The notes under the pieces were generated by a model that had not been told where the DNA came from, did not search any database, and worked only from the letters and a program-made list of their open reading frames with translations. A stretch of DNA of 64,000 nucleotides from NCBI RefSeq assembly GCF_030813355.1, contig NZ_JAUSUD010000004.1, forward strand, positions 212,954-276,953. The letters run 5' to 3'. Positions 53,391 through 61,103 of this stretch are shown in pieces. The position numbers and the translations under genes were made by a program. How positions within the stretch are numbered: position 1 is the first letter of the stretch; each line of letters begins with the position of its first letter. The stretch comes from Metabacillus malikii. Lineage in GTDB: Bacteria > Bacillota > Bacilli > Bacillales > Bacillaceae.

Positions 53391-53480
53391 ATGACTACAC
53401 TGATTCCATCTGAAAGTAAAACAAATTTAACAGTTAACTCTAAAGATTTCTTACAAGCAATTGATCGCGCAAAAGCCTAA
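53391..53480 (+). pseudogene. Internal fragment of DnaN (sliding clamp)
   Basis: A 29-codon frame reading TTLIPSESKTNLTVNSKDFL then QAIDRA. It aligns with B. subtilis DnaN TSLIPQDSKTEIIVNTKEFLQAIDRA, about residues 250-276 in the second clamp domain. There is no ribosome site and both flanks are unrelated. It is followed at once by a terminator. A DnaN paralogue was probably present here once. Confidence 0.75.
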
Positions 53481-53521
53481 AAGAGCCAACGCCTGGATTT
53501 ATCTAGGATTGGCTCTTTTTC
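53480..53521 (+). terminator. Terminator after the DnaN fragment
   Basis: AAGAGCCAA and TTGGCTCTT pair around a 20-base loop, followed by TTTTC. Strong and immediately after the fragment's stop. Confidence 0.88.
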
Positions 53522-53767
53522 ATATTTCATTACATAATTTTGACTAGGTTTGTAAACAGTGTTCATTCAAATAAATATACTTATATAATAATTATATCCT
53601 ACACTGCGCTATTTTATATTTAACAACATAGTGGATTATTGATATTATTTGCTAGATAAATAAGCATTTTGATTAAGGAGTACTTATTCTAGAGAAATAA
53701 TAACTATAAGTGTGATAACAATAGAATGGATAAATTTCAAAAATAAATGTAATTATTACTTTTTGTT

Positions 53768-54081
53768 GGAAGCAAAAGAACCGTCCGAGACCACTGAAAA
53801 AGTATACTATGTTAAGATAAGTACCATGCCTCATGAACTTTTTGTACAGATATAGAAGCTCATACCATGTATAGTTTGATTGGAGCGGAAGTGCGAGACT
53901 CCTGCGGGATGCGTGGGAGAGGTGAGACCCCACAGGCGTTAGCGCCGAGGAGGCTCACCACCCACCCCGCGGAAAGCGAGTACTGTAGCGGAAATCAAAC
54001 TGAACGTCAACCTTGTATGATAAATACTATTTATCTATAAACAAGACTTTTTCAGTGGCTTCGAACCGTCCCCCTGCTTCC
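53768..54081 (+). mobile_element. 276-bp element copy 3 inside a split palindrome
   Basis: Element at 53787-54062 (276 bp), ends GAGACCACTGAAAAAGT and ACTTTTTCAGTGGCTTC. Exact 9-bp direct repeats GAACCGTCC at 53778-53786 and 54063-54071. Palindrome halves start at 53768 (GGAAGC) and end at 54081 (GCTTCC). The core outer stem is AGTTTGATT (53873-53881) with AATCAAACT (53993-54001). The right end is the G of the TetR gene's TAG stop. Confidence 0.9.
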
Positions 54082-54680
54082 TAATTCGCAATTCCGTTTT
54101 TTATGAATGAAAGTAATTTATCTACTTTTTGGTGAATGGTTCCCTTGCTATCTTTTGTAAAGTCATCGACGAATAGATTTGCTGTTAGATGATAGATACA
54201 TTGAGCGATAAGAGATGGATCAAGGTTTTGTTTGAGTTCGCCTGATTCGATTCCAGTTTTGATAAGTTCCTTGTAAATTGCTAATATATCTTGTTTGGTT
54301 TCTCCTAGTAATTCCTTCATTAGCTTTTTGTTCTCATACAATTTATTCGCAAATTTTTCATATTCTGGGTGTTCGGCCGCAAACGATGCTCCTGCAATGA
54401 GTAGAGTTCTAATTTTATCAAAGAATGAGCTTGATTGTTTCTCGACATAGAAAGACATGTATGTTTGTTTCGTTTCTTTAACGATTTCGAGAAGATGGAG
54501 AAATAAATCCTCTTTATCATCAAAATAGTCATAGAAACTACTACGTGGGATGTTTGCTTGTTTTATAATGTTCGATATTTTGACTTCATCAAAAGAGGCA
54601 TTCGAAAATTCCTTAATTGCAGCATCAATGAGCTTTTTCTGTTTTTCCTCTGTAAGCTTAAAAAATGTTTGTTTAGGCAT
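54081..54680 (-). CDS. TetR family regulator
   Basis: A 199-residue repressor. Residues 10-55 are the HTH (KLIDAAIKEFSNASFDEVKI, then SNIIKQANIPRSSFYDYFDD); the remainder is a helical ligand domain of the TetR_N/PF00440 type. GAGGTGAG precedes the ATG. It is 13 bases downstream of the glycosyltransferase gene and probably autoregulates that operon through the palindrome at 55985. Its TAG stop is joined to a repeat element. Confidence 0.9.
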   Translation of the reverse strand: MPKQTFFKLTEEKQKKLIDAAIKEFSNASFDEVKISNIIKQANIPRSSFYDYFDDKEDLFLHLLEIVKETKQTYMSFYVEKQSSSFFDKIRTLLIAGASFAAEHPEYEKFANKLYENKKLMKELLGETKQDILAIYKELIKTGIESGELKQNLDPSLIAQCIYHLTANLFVDDFTKDSKGTIHQKVDKLLSFIKNGIAN

Positions 54681-54693
54681 TATCTCACCTCTT

Positions 54694-55953
54694 TCATGAT
54701 TGTTTTATTAAGCCTTCTATAAACTGAATTGCATGTTGTACACCATTTTCTGCTAGTATAATATTTTTTATTTTTTCAGCATTATCAATTGTTCTCTTAC
54801 TTTCTATCTCGTTTAATGAGTGAATGAGGTCCGACACTTTAAGATTTTTTTCTCGTAAAGGTTTTAATGAATATCCTTGTTTAAATAACCGATGTGCCCA
54901 AAATGGCTGGTCGACTGTAAATGGGATAATCAGTTGCGGTACTCCGCTAAGAAGCGCTTCTGACATAGTACCGACACCGCCATGATGGATAACCCCTTTT
55001 GCACGTGGAAAAAGGAGACGATGTGGCGCTTTTTCAATTGCTAGTATATGTTCCTCTTGAGTGAAATTCATTCCGCTAGTTCCCGTTAAGACAATTGCTC
55101 GATTTTCGGTTTCTATTAACGCAGAAATAAGCTTTTGCTTAAAAACTTCTGGTGCTTTTAAAGGCATCGAGCTAAAGGATACGACAATTGGCTTTTTACC
55201 CTTTTGCAAAAATTGTTCGACCTCATCTGAAAGAGTCTCTTCTTCTATATCTAGGAAGAAAAAGCCTGACAAGAATACTCTGTCGTTCCAGCTGGTTACT
55301 TCTTGAAAAAGATATGGACTAATAGGATAGAGAATTGGTATCGGCGCATGATTTGCTTCAAATGTGTAGATGCCTGCTTTTCTTTTAGGGAGTTTAAGTG
55401 TCTTCTCTCTAAAATCGTTAATTTGTTTAATAAATGGTGATTCACTTAACTTGACAACCTTGTATGATAATCGATTGATGATAGGTCCAAAGCTTTTATT
55501 TGGCGAAATCGTAAAATTCGGGAATTCTGTGATTGGGTACATGATTGGAACAGGAGGTAAGCAGATGCAAGGAATACTTGAATGGATCGCAATATCAACT
55601 GCACCGAGAGCTTTAGGATGATAAATAATTAAATCAGCTCCAATGGATGCTTCATAAAAATCATCCATACTTTTTCGATAAGCTGGTGTTACCACTGTTC
55701 TTGTAAATTTGATGATCCTTCCAATACGCAAGTTTCCCCCATTAAAAACTGCCCTCCCCTCCTCACTTTCCATGATTGCCATTAAATCAGCATTTGCCTC
55801 GTGAAAAGATATCCCATGTTCCTCAATAAACTGTTTAAACGTAAGACCTGTGCAAATAAGGACGTCATGACCGTGTTTTAGTAATTCTTTAGCTAAAGCG
55901 ACATATGGCTGCACGTCTCCTCTACTGCCTAACGTTAAGATTGTCACCTTCAT
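54694..55953 (-). CDS. GT1 (UDP-glycosyltransferase-like) protein
   Basis: A 419-residue two-domain glycosyltransferase. The N-terminal motif TILTLGSRGDVQPYVALAKEL and the C-terminal donor site HHGGVGTMSEALLSGVPQLI, then PFTVDQPFWAHRLF, match the sterol/macrolide glycosyltransferase branch (GT1). Substrate unknown; family members glycosylate lipophilic small molecules, sometimes antibiotics. The start is the ATG at 55953 with GGTGGAG upstream. Operon with a TetR gene. Confidence 0.9.
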   Translation of the reverse strand: MKVTILTLGSRGDVQPYVALAKELLKHGHDVLICTGLTFKQFIEEHGISFHEANADLMAIMESEEGRAVFNGGNLRIGRIIKFTRTVVTPAYRKSMDDFYEASIGADLIIYHPKALGAVDIAIHSSIPCICLPPVPIMYPITEFPNFTISPNKSFGPIINRLSYKVVKLSESPFIKQINDFREKTLKLPKRKAGIYTFEANHAPIPILYPISPYLFQEVTSWNDRVFLSGFFFLDIEEETLSDEVEQFLQKGKKPIVVSFSSMPLKAPEVFKQKLISALIETENRAIVLTGTSGMNFTQEEHILAIEKAPHRLLFPRAKGVIHHGGVGTMSEALLSGVPQLIIPFTVDQPFWAHRLFKQGYSLKPLREKNLKVSDLIHSLNEIESKRTIDNAEKIKNIILAENGVQHAIQFIEGLIKQS

Positions 55954-55984
55954 TTTCTCCACCACCAAAGATATAAATAAAAAA

Positions 55985-56041
55985 CGTCGACACTGTCGTC
56001 GGAATTATCTTTATTATTGATTGAGAGGTGTTATCTGTCAA
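55985..56041 (-). promoter_or_regulatory. Promoter and candidate TetR operator of the glycosyltransferase operon
   Basis: On the minus strand TTGACA (56041-56036), a 17-base spacer and AATAAT (56018-56013) form a good sigma-A promoter. Just downstream the palindrome CGACGACA-G-TGTCGACG (56001-55985; 8+8 arms, one mismatch) sits where a repressor would block initiation. Confidence 0.7.
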
Positions 56042-56107
56042 GTGAGTGTGACAATGTGGACGTGTTAAAAAAATATATTTTGTAAAGTGAAAGTCCCCTT
56101 GCTTCCA

Positions 56108-56152
56108 AAAAAAAAGCAATAACTCCATTTAAGAAGTATCGCTCTTTTCTTA
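56108..56152 (-). terminator. Terminator downstream of the 56285 gene
   Basis: GCGATACTTCTT and its partner GGAGTTATTGC form a stem with mismatches, followed by nine Ts on the minus strand. It belongs to the same GCGATACTT hairpin family as 25455 and 46146. Confidence 0.75.
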
Positions 56153-56256
56153 TTGACTATTTCTATTTAGAAATTGACTTCATCTACTTTTGTATACTCA
56201 GTTAACCGTGAAAAAAGATTGGAAAATTCAAAGTAAACTACCTTGTAGTTGGATTT

Positions 56257-56285
56257 GGAAGCAAAAGAACCGTCCCCCTGCTTCC
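56257..56285. repeat. 29-bp dispersed palindrome at the 56285 gene's stop codon
   Basis: Canonical unit with 7-bp GGAAGCA/TGCTTCC arms and GAACCGTCC centre. Its minus-strand first G is the G of the TAG stop at 56285-56287. Confidence 0.9.
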
Positions 56286-56500
56286 TATTTTCGCTGTTTA
56301 CTTTCGCGTATACAATTAATTGTTATTTTAGTTGTCCCGTAATCATAGGTGAATTCTTTTCTGCTTATGACATATGCCCAATTGTTGAGTAGGAGTGTAT
56401 CCCCTTCATTTGGAATAAATTGAAATCCTTCAGATGTAATTGGTTCTTCGAATATGTATTTCTTTTCTGTAATGTCGTAATACGTTAGTTCGATTTTCAT
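56285..56500 (-). CDS. Small hypothetical beta-rich protein
   Basis: A 71-residue protein (IELTYYDITEKKYIFEEPIT, then GDTLLLNNWAYVISRKEFTY). GGGAGGG precedes the ATG. No membrane segment. Family not recognised. Confidence 0.65.
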   Translation of the reverse strand: MKIELTYYDITEKKYIFEEPITSEGFQFIPNEGDTLLLNNWAYVISRKEFTYDYGTTKITINCIRESKQRK

Positions 56501-57057
56501 ATTAGCCCTCCCTTTATATTAAATGTACGATTTTGGGTTTGTAAAGGTTTCGATGCTAGTAAAACTTTGCTTTTTTAAGTGCTTTTTATTGTGAAATTGC
56601 TGATATTAATTACTGTTAATCCCTTAGAAGTACAATGTTATTCTACACCTTTTAGACATTATCTCCACGATATCATTTTATATTTTGGCCATAGCATTTC
56701 TTTATTAAAACATTTTTTTGTGTAGAAAGGTTTTTATAATAAAAGTCTTTCCCCATTTCGAATAATATTAATTGGCTTTTATCAATTACTTTATATAATG
56801 AACAAGTAAATAATAGCCGCAGTAGACCTACATGGTGAAATATGTCACTTAATTTGTTAATTTTGGTGATGAGATGAGTCATTATCGTTTTATTTGAAAA
56901 GGTAGGAGACATTTGACTATGAAATTAGCAGTTTTGAAGGTTTTTGTGTATTTCTTATTGAAGGTAAATCGTGCAATGATACAAAATATTTTTAAACAAG
57001 AAGCCCTTTTGAGAAAAAAGAGTGATTTACTAGCTAATTTTTTGTTTAAGTACGCAA
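56501..57057. other. AT-rich intergenic region
   Basis: About 560 bases. Two weak frames exist: a 79-codon minus frame (56673-56912) without a ribosome site, and a 52-codon plus frame (56919-57077) with AGGAG 11 bases upstream that runs into a terminator hairpin. I could not support either as a gene. Confidence 0.4.
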
Positions 57058-57095
57058 CAAAAAACGATGCTCCTTGAATGGAAGTATCGCTTTCT
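57058..57095 (-). terminator. Terminator of the 57101 gene
   Basis: On the minus strand GCGATACTTCC and GGAGCATCGT pair with mismatches around a 6-base loop and are followed by six Ts. Confidence 0.75.
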
Positions 57096-57100
57096 GTTTT

Positions 57101-57394
57101 TTATTCTTCACTTGCCCCTTTATATTGGATAACATATGGTGCGAGTAAACCTCCGATAAACGCTATAAGTATTCCGAATGCGAGTGTTACTAAAGTGTTT
57201 TCAAATGGCGAAAGAAAAAAGATAAATAGCCACAACGGTAATATGACAATTGCTGTAACGGTAAGTCTACCAGTCATTGTTACTTTATGTTTAGCATGAC
57301 AGTTTTCACATTCTATTGGCTTATACATCCATAAAGATGATTTTAATAGCATACTCCAGTTAAACGCTGCACGGCATGAATCACATTTCTGCAT
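57101..57394 (-). CDS. CXXC-20-CXXC family protein (TIGR04104-like)
   Basis: A 97-residue protein with two CxxC pairs, CDSCRAAF (residues 4-7) and CENCHAKH about 22 residues later, then two membrane segments (about 46-62 and 69-90). This spacing plus YKPIECENC matches the TIGR04104 cxxc_20_cxxc family; probably a zinc or redox site at the membrane surface. GGAGG precedes the ATG. Likely first of a small minus-strand set of membrane-protein genes. Confidence 0.8.
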   Translation of the reverse strand: MQKCDSCRAAFNWSMLLKSSLWMYKPIECENCHAKHKVTMTGRLTVTAIVILPLWLFIFFLSPFENTLVTLAFGILIAFIGGLLAPYVIQYKGASEE

Positions 57395-57425
57395 GATTAT
57401 TCCTCCTCCATTTTTGCAAAGTATA

Positions 57426-57608
57426 TTAGGTCTGTTTCATTTGCTTGTTCATCGCAAATACTGTTGCTATAACCAGAAATAAAAACCCTAGCAGAGAGCC
57501 TATGATTGCAAATCCCTGCCAAAGTGAATAAAGAATACTTCCCATCATAAAGCAACTTATCGAGATGATTAACTGAACAATGATGAAGAACTTTTCATTT
57601 TTTAGCAT
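57426..57608 (-). CDS. Small two-helix membrane protein
   Basis: A 60-residue protein with hydrophobic segments at about 7-27 and 32-53. The start is the ATG at 57608 with GAGGTG upstream. Function unknown; 31 bases from the CXXC gene. Confidence 0.65.
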   Translation of the reverse strand: MLKNEKFFIIVQLIISISCFMMGSILYSLWQGFAIIGSLLGFLFLVIATVFAMNKQMKQT

Positions 57609-57660
57609 AGTTTGCACCTCACGTTCTATTATACTTTCTGCAGATAGGTTTATATGTAAT

Positions 57661-58092
57661 TTAATAACCCCAATCTTCTACACGCCATTTATCTGTTGCG
57701 CTATCTCTGATTAAAATCCATTGCCATTTAGTTTGAGTTGAGTTTGGCTCGAAACTTCCATCTCCGCCTGACGAATTGACATCAAAATTTGATAATAAAA
57801 CAATGATATTATCTTCCTTTATCTCATTTGGAGTTTCGGTACCGTAGTTCAGATAATCTATTACTCTTTCGTTTGATTCTTCTTCGGAATACCATAGCTC
57901 AGTCAACGTACATCCTTGAAAAGCATGAAATTTCTTTTTAACAGCAACAACTGCCTCATTTATTTCTTCATCAGTAAATTTATTTGATTCTCCGATTGTT
58001 ACTTGTACCTGATTCACTTTACCCGTGTAAATATGATAGACAATTGATATCAATGAGACAAGAGCCACTACTGTTAGTACTTTTACTTTCAT
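57661..58092 (-). CDS. DUF4829-like exported protein
   Basis: A 143-residue protein: N-terminal signal anchor (about 4-20), then KFTDEEINEAVVAVKKKFHA, FQGCTLTELWYSEEES, and WQWILIRDSATDKWRVEDWGY. This arrangement recalls the DUF4829 family of secreted Bacillus proteins. AAGGAGGG precedes the ATG. Function unknown. Confidence 0.72.
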   Translation of the reverse strand: MKVKVLTVVALVSLISIVYHIYTGKVNQVQVTIGESNKFTDEEINEAVVAVKKKFHAFQGCTLTELWYSEEESNERVIDYLNYGTETPNEIKEDNIIVLLSNFDVNSSGGDGSFEPNSTQTKWQWILIRDSATDKWRVEDWGY

Positions 58093-58134
58093 TGAAGCCC
58101 TCCTTATTTATCTCTAGCAATTTGTGATAGAGTA

Positions 58135-58302
58135 TTATTTTTTGAATTTATATTCGATGAATAAAACTGGAATAACGATTAATACAAACAGAATGTTAAA
58201 GACTATGTTGTATACTTGTTTAATCGGATAGAATGTTTTAACGAACATTAACAAAATCGCTAAAAGATAGATGAGTCTTGCGTATTTGGCAATGGTATTC
58301 AT
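58135..58302 (-). CDS. Small two-helix membrane protein
   Basis: A 55-residue protein with hydrophobic segments at about 9-23 and 30-47, ending EYKFKK. The start is the ATG at 58302 with AGGAGGG upstream. It lies 14 bases after another small membrane protein gene, so the two are probably translated from one message. Confidence 0.62.
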   Translation of the reverse strand: MNTIAKYARLIYLLAILLMFVKTFYPIKQVYNIVFNILFVLIVIPVLFIEYKFKK

Positions 58303-58316
58303 AAATACCCTCCTAT

Positions 58317-58514
58317 TTACAATATGCTCCACAATATACTAGATTGGGCAGTAAGAAAGTAGAGAATAATACCTATAAAAAGGACCTTCATTATTTGTCT
58401 AGGAGACTGGCATAAAACAAATGTTGTTGCAAGCAAGAGTAGAAACTCCAATGGATATGCTATCTCAAAATACCAAAATTCAAATACAAATGCCTGTCTT
58501 GCCACGTCTAGCAT
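58317..58514 (-). CDS. Small two-helix membrane protein
   Basis: A 65-residue protein with aromatic-rich hydrophobic segments (about 9-35 and 42-63). Ribosome site is weak, so the start is uncertain. It precedes the 58135 gene in the same direction. Confidence 0.5.
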   Translation of the reverse strand: MLDVARQAFVFEFWYFEIAYPLEFLLLLATTFVLCQSPRQIMKVLFIGIILYFLTAQSSILWSIL

Positions 58515-58653
58515 CTTTGAAATAATACCTACTATTATACCCGCTATACAAATTAGTGTTGAATTTGTAATCTATTTTGATAGAGATATGCGACTTGGTT
58601 TGCGAATGTTGTTTAAAACGTTATCCGTTTGTTATCCTCATATATGTTCATTT

Positions 58654-59016
58654 TTAATATGTAGCTGTTGTAGGAGTACCTTGATGAAAAAACATTTGCC
58701 ATTTACCGTTGTTTTTCTTCCAGATGGAGCTTCGCAACGCATGAATGTTTTCTGTATGTTTACAAGTTTGGTATGTTGCCAATACTACGTCTGGTGCCAG
58801 TAATTTAACGGAGAAGTTTGTTATTGTGAACGGTATTGAATTGCTCGATTGATGCCCCGATAGTGCATCAAGCTGTGCTTTTTTATTATATGTACTACCT
58901 GAGCTTCCGAACTCTAGGAAATCATCGGCAAGGAGCTCAGTTAGTGGTTTTTCATCGTGAGTCATTAACTGCTTTTCTAGTTGAAGAATTTCTTCTGTGA
59001 GTAATGAATAATCCAT
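58654..59016 (-). CDS. DUF4440/SnoaL-like protein
   Basis: A 120-residue cone-shaped NTF2-like fold: EEILQLEKQLMTHDEKPLTE, then LLADDFLEFGSSGSTYNKKA and SSIWKKNNGKWQMFFHQGTP at the end. AGGGGAGTG precedes the ATG. DUF4440 proteins are small-molecule-binding or polyketide-cyclase-like; role unknown. Cytosolic. Confidence 0.85.
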   Translation of the reverse strand: MDYSLLTEEILQLEKQLMTHDEKPLTELLADDFLEFGSSGSTYNKKAQLDALSGHQSSNSIPFTITNFSVKLLAPDVVLATYQTCKHTENIHALRSSIWKKNNGKWQMFFHQGTPTTATY

Positions 59017-59065
59017 ATTTGGTCACTCCCCTGTTTGTTTGCAATCTTAACTTAGTCGTCAATAC

Positions 59066-59833
59066 TTACATATCATGATGCGTATCCGCTAGTATGAATT
59101 CACGTGTTAATTGAAGCATTTCGTTATGAAACTCGGGATTTGCTTTTTCATCATTAATTGAATAGCCGATATGATAAATGGCTCCGTTGTAGTACGTATA
59201 GAGTTCATTTGCTGAAGTTCCAACTGTAACAACTTTTTTATTGTCGATATCGTAATCATAATATTTATATAGAAGAGCACTGTTTGTTGTAATGATTTGT
59301 TGGTAAATAGGTAATGTGTTAGTCAGGTTGTACGTTTTGAGTTCATTTCCAATTGAGTCTCGCTTTTCAAGGATTTGATGTCCTTTTAGTGGGTTTTCAT
59401 CTACCTCGGTGATTGATACGATGTAAAAATTCCCTATGTCATCGTACTCTGTTTTGCTAAGATAGCTCAATTGGAGCTGATGTTTTATTGAGCCGTTTTC
59501 ATCTTTAGAGGTTATTAAATAAGCCTGTTCTTCATCAACCTCGAAAGGTAATTTTGCAGTGTCTAATAGGTTGATAGATTTTGTAAGCGGCTCTAGTAAA
59601 TTTGCGACTATTGTATCAATCGAGAATGGCTTATAGAATCTTAGGTTTTTTCTCATATCCAATTTATCATAAGTTTTGAAGTATTCACTGTAAGTGATGT
59701 CGACACCTTCAACTTCTATTAGGTGATTTTTGTTGTTTGCACAGGAGGTTAATGTGATTGTAATTATAGTGAATAGTGTAATCTTTAGTAGTGATCGTTT
59801 TAAGATGTATGTCCTCCAGGTAGTAATGTTCAT
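59066..59833 (-). CDS. Lipoprotein
   Basis: A 255-residue exported lipoprotein with an unusually long pre-sequence; the lipobox LTSC places the modified cysteine at residue 31. The mature part is soluble (YSEYFKTYDKLDMRKNLRFY, then ATVGTSANELYTYYNGAIYH). GGAAGG precedes the ATG. Family not recognised. Confidence 0.75.
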   Translation of the reverse strand: MNITTWRTYILKRSLLKITLFTIITITLTSCANNKNHLIEVEGVDITYSEYFKTYDKLDMRKNLRFYKPFSIDTIVANLLEPLTKSINLLDTAKLPFEVDEEQAYLITSKDENGSIKHQLQLSYLSKTEYDDIGNFYIVSITEVDENPLKGHQILEKRDSIGNELKTYNLTNTLPIYQQIITTNSALLYKYYDYDIDNKKVVTVGTSANELYTYYNGAIYHIGYSINDEKANPEFHNEMLQLTREFILADTHHDM

Positions 59834-59855
59834 TTCAGTGTCCTTCCAGGGATTG

Positions 59856-60038
59856 TTATTTTTTCTTTAGAATGTCTAAAATTCTAATCAATAATGTAAT
59901 GATGACTGACAGCATTAAGCTGAGAACTATGCCTATTGACATTGCACCGGTATCATCTCCATTGAAAAAACTTAGAAATAAGAAAAATATCAATATGCTA
60001 CTGAAGAAGATTAATAGTGTAGATGAGACAAATTTCAT
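59856..60038 (-). CDS. Small two-helix membrane protein
   Basis: A 60-residue protein with hydrophobic segments at about 4-25 and 34-56 and a basic end (LDILKKK). The start is the ATG at 60038 with AAGGGAG upstream; the longer frame to 60077 runs into a repeat and is rejected. It lies 22 bases before the lipoprotein gene in the same operon. Confidence 0.65.
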   Translation of the reverse strand: MKFVSSTLLIFFSSILIFFLFLSFFNGDDTGAMSIGIVLSLMLSVIITLLIRILDILKKK

Positions 60039-60069
60039 GTAAATTCTCCCTTTTATATATTTTGTGTTT

Positions 60070-60383
60070 GGAAGCATGGGGACGGTTCGAGACCACTGAA
60101 AAAGTCTTGTTTATAGAAAAATAGAATATATCTTACAGAGTTGACGTTCAGTTTGGTTGCAGCACGAGTACTCGCTTTCCGCGGGGTGGGTGCTAAGCCT
60201 CCTCAGCGTAAACGCCTGCGGGGTCTCAGCTCTCCCACGCATCCCGCAGGAGTCTCGCACTTCCACTCCAACCAAACTTTACGTAGGATAAGCACATTAA
60301 ATGTACAATAAATTGCCTAAAACTAGATACTTATCTTAAATCAGTATACTTTTTCAGTGGCTTCGGACGGTTCTTCTGCTTCC
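60070..60383 (-). mobile_element. 276-bp element copy 4 inside a split palindrome
   Basis: Element at 60089-60364 (276 bp), minus orientation, ends GAGACCACTGAAAAAGT and ACTTTTTCAGTGGCTTC. Exact 9-bp direct repeats GGACGGTTC at 60080-60088 and 60365-60373. Palindrome halves run from 60070 (GGAAGC) to 60383 (GCTTCC). The core outer stem is AGTTTGGTT (60150-60158) with AACCAAACT (60270-60278). The right end is the G of the 60383 gene's TAG stop. Confidence 0.9.
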
Positions 60384-60811
60384 TAGTTAAGTTTAAAGGT
60401 TTCACCTGTGTTAGGGCTAACGAGAATAGCGATCGTTTCACCTTTTGTATTTATCCCTCTGTAGTAGTACGCTCTGTCAGCTAAAAAAGGATTCCAGGTA
60501 TCGCTTTTTACTGGCACTGTTTCATCCAATGTGATGTCTATTTGGTATGTATCTATCACAATGTTTTTAGCTTGATGAGCTGTTAATTTTGGTAATGAAA
60601 ACCATGTGCAAAGTAGGAAGATAAGGATAAAAATAATATAGGGTTTGAAGCTTCTGATTGATTTACAATATTTCACAATAATGATATGGAAAATTAAAAG
60701 AGTGATTAGTACATTTAGAGACATGACATTGTTAAATACCCTTTCATTGAAAAGTAATAGTATGATTAGGTAGATTGTTGAAATGATTGTACCTAGTATA
60801 TATTTTTTCAT
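60383..60811 (-). CDS. Membrane protein with C-terminal soluble domain
   Basis: A 142-residue protein. Three hydrophobic segments (about 4-22, 30-48, 57-75) precede an outer part TAHQAKNIVIDTYQIDITLD, then YYYRGINTKGETIAILVSPN, which is PepSY-like in feel. AGGAG lies before the ATG. TAG stop joined to element copy 4. Not recognised. Confidence 0.7.
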   Translation of the reverse strand: MKKYILGTIISTIYLIILLLFNERVFNNVMSLNVLITLLIFHIIIVKYCKSIRSFKPYIIFILIFLLCTWFSLPKLTAHQAKNIVIDTYQIDITLDETVPVKSDTWNPFLADRAYYYRGINTKGETIAILVSPNTGETFKLN

Positions 60812-60995
60812 ATTTGTGAACTCCTAGTTGTATTGTTATATTTCCCAATACATTTTGTTTGTTATATTTGGATCATCGACTTTGATATTGGAGCTATTCC
60901 TAGAATGAATATACGTTTAACGGTGATTTGTTAAATCTTTATTTTTATCCCCTTTATAGAATAGACGAAATATTATAGGAATAGTTTCAAATTTT

Positions 60996-61024
60996 GGAAG
61001 CAAAGGAACCGTCCCCCTGCTTCC
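60996..61024. repeat. 29-bp dispersed palindrome, intergenic
   Basis: Canonical unit (GGAAGCA/TGCTTCC arms, GAACCGTCCC centre) lying alone between two genes, not at a stop codon. Confidence 0.9.
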
Positions 61025-61103
61025 TTGTAGTATAATGGAAATGGTAATTAAAGGATTTTTAATAATTGAGGAATTAAATAGTAAATGAAATGGAGTTAGA
61101 AAA

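Noticed and set aside
53673..53933. 86-codon minus-strand ORF
   Set aside because: Translated repeat-element core (GSHLSHASRRS-type sequence seen also at 45658), no start signals.
56673..56912. 79-codon minus-strand ORF
   Set aside because: AT-rich frame without a ribosome site or recognisable content.
56919..57077. 52-codon plus-strand ORF
   Set aside because: A weak AGGAG 11 bases upstream exists, but the frame runs into the terminator of the opposite gene and shows no family features.
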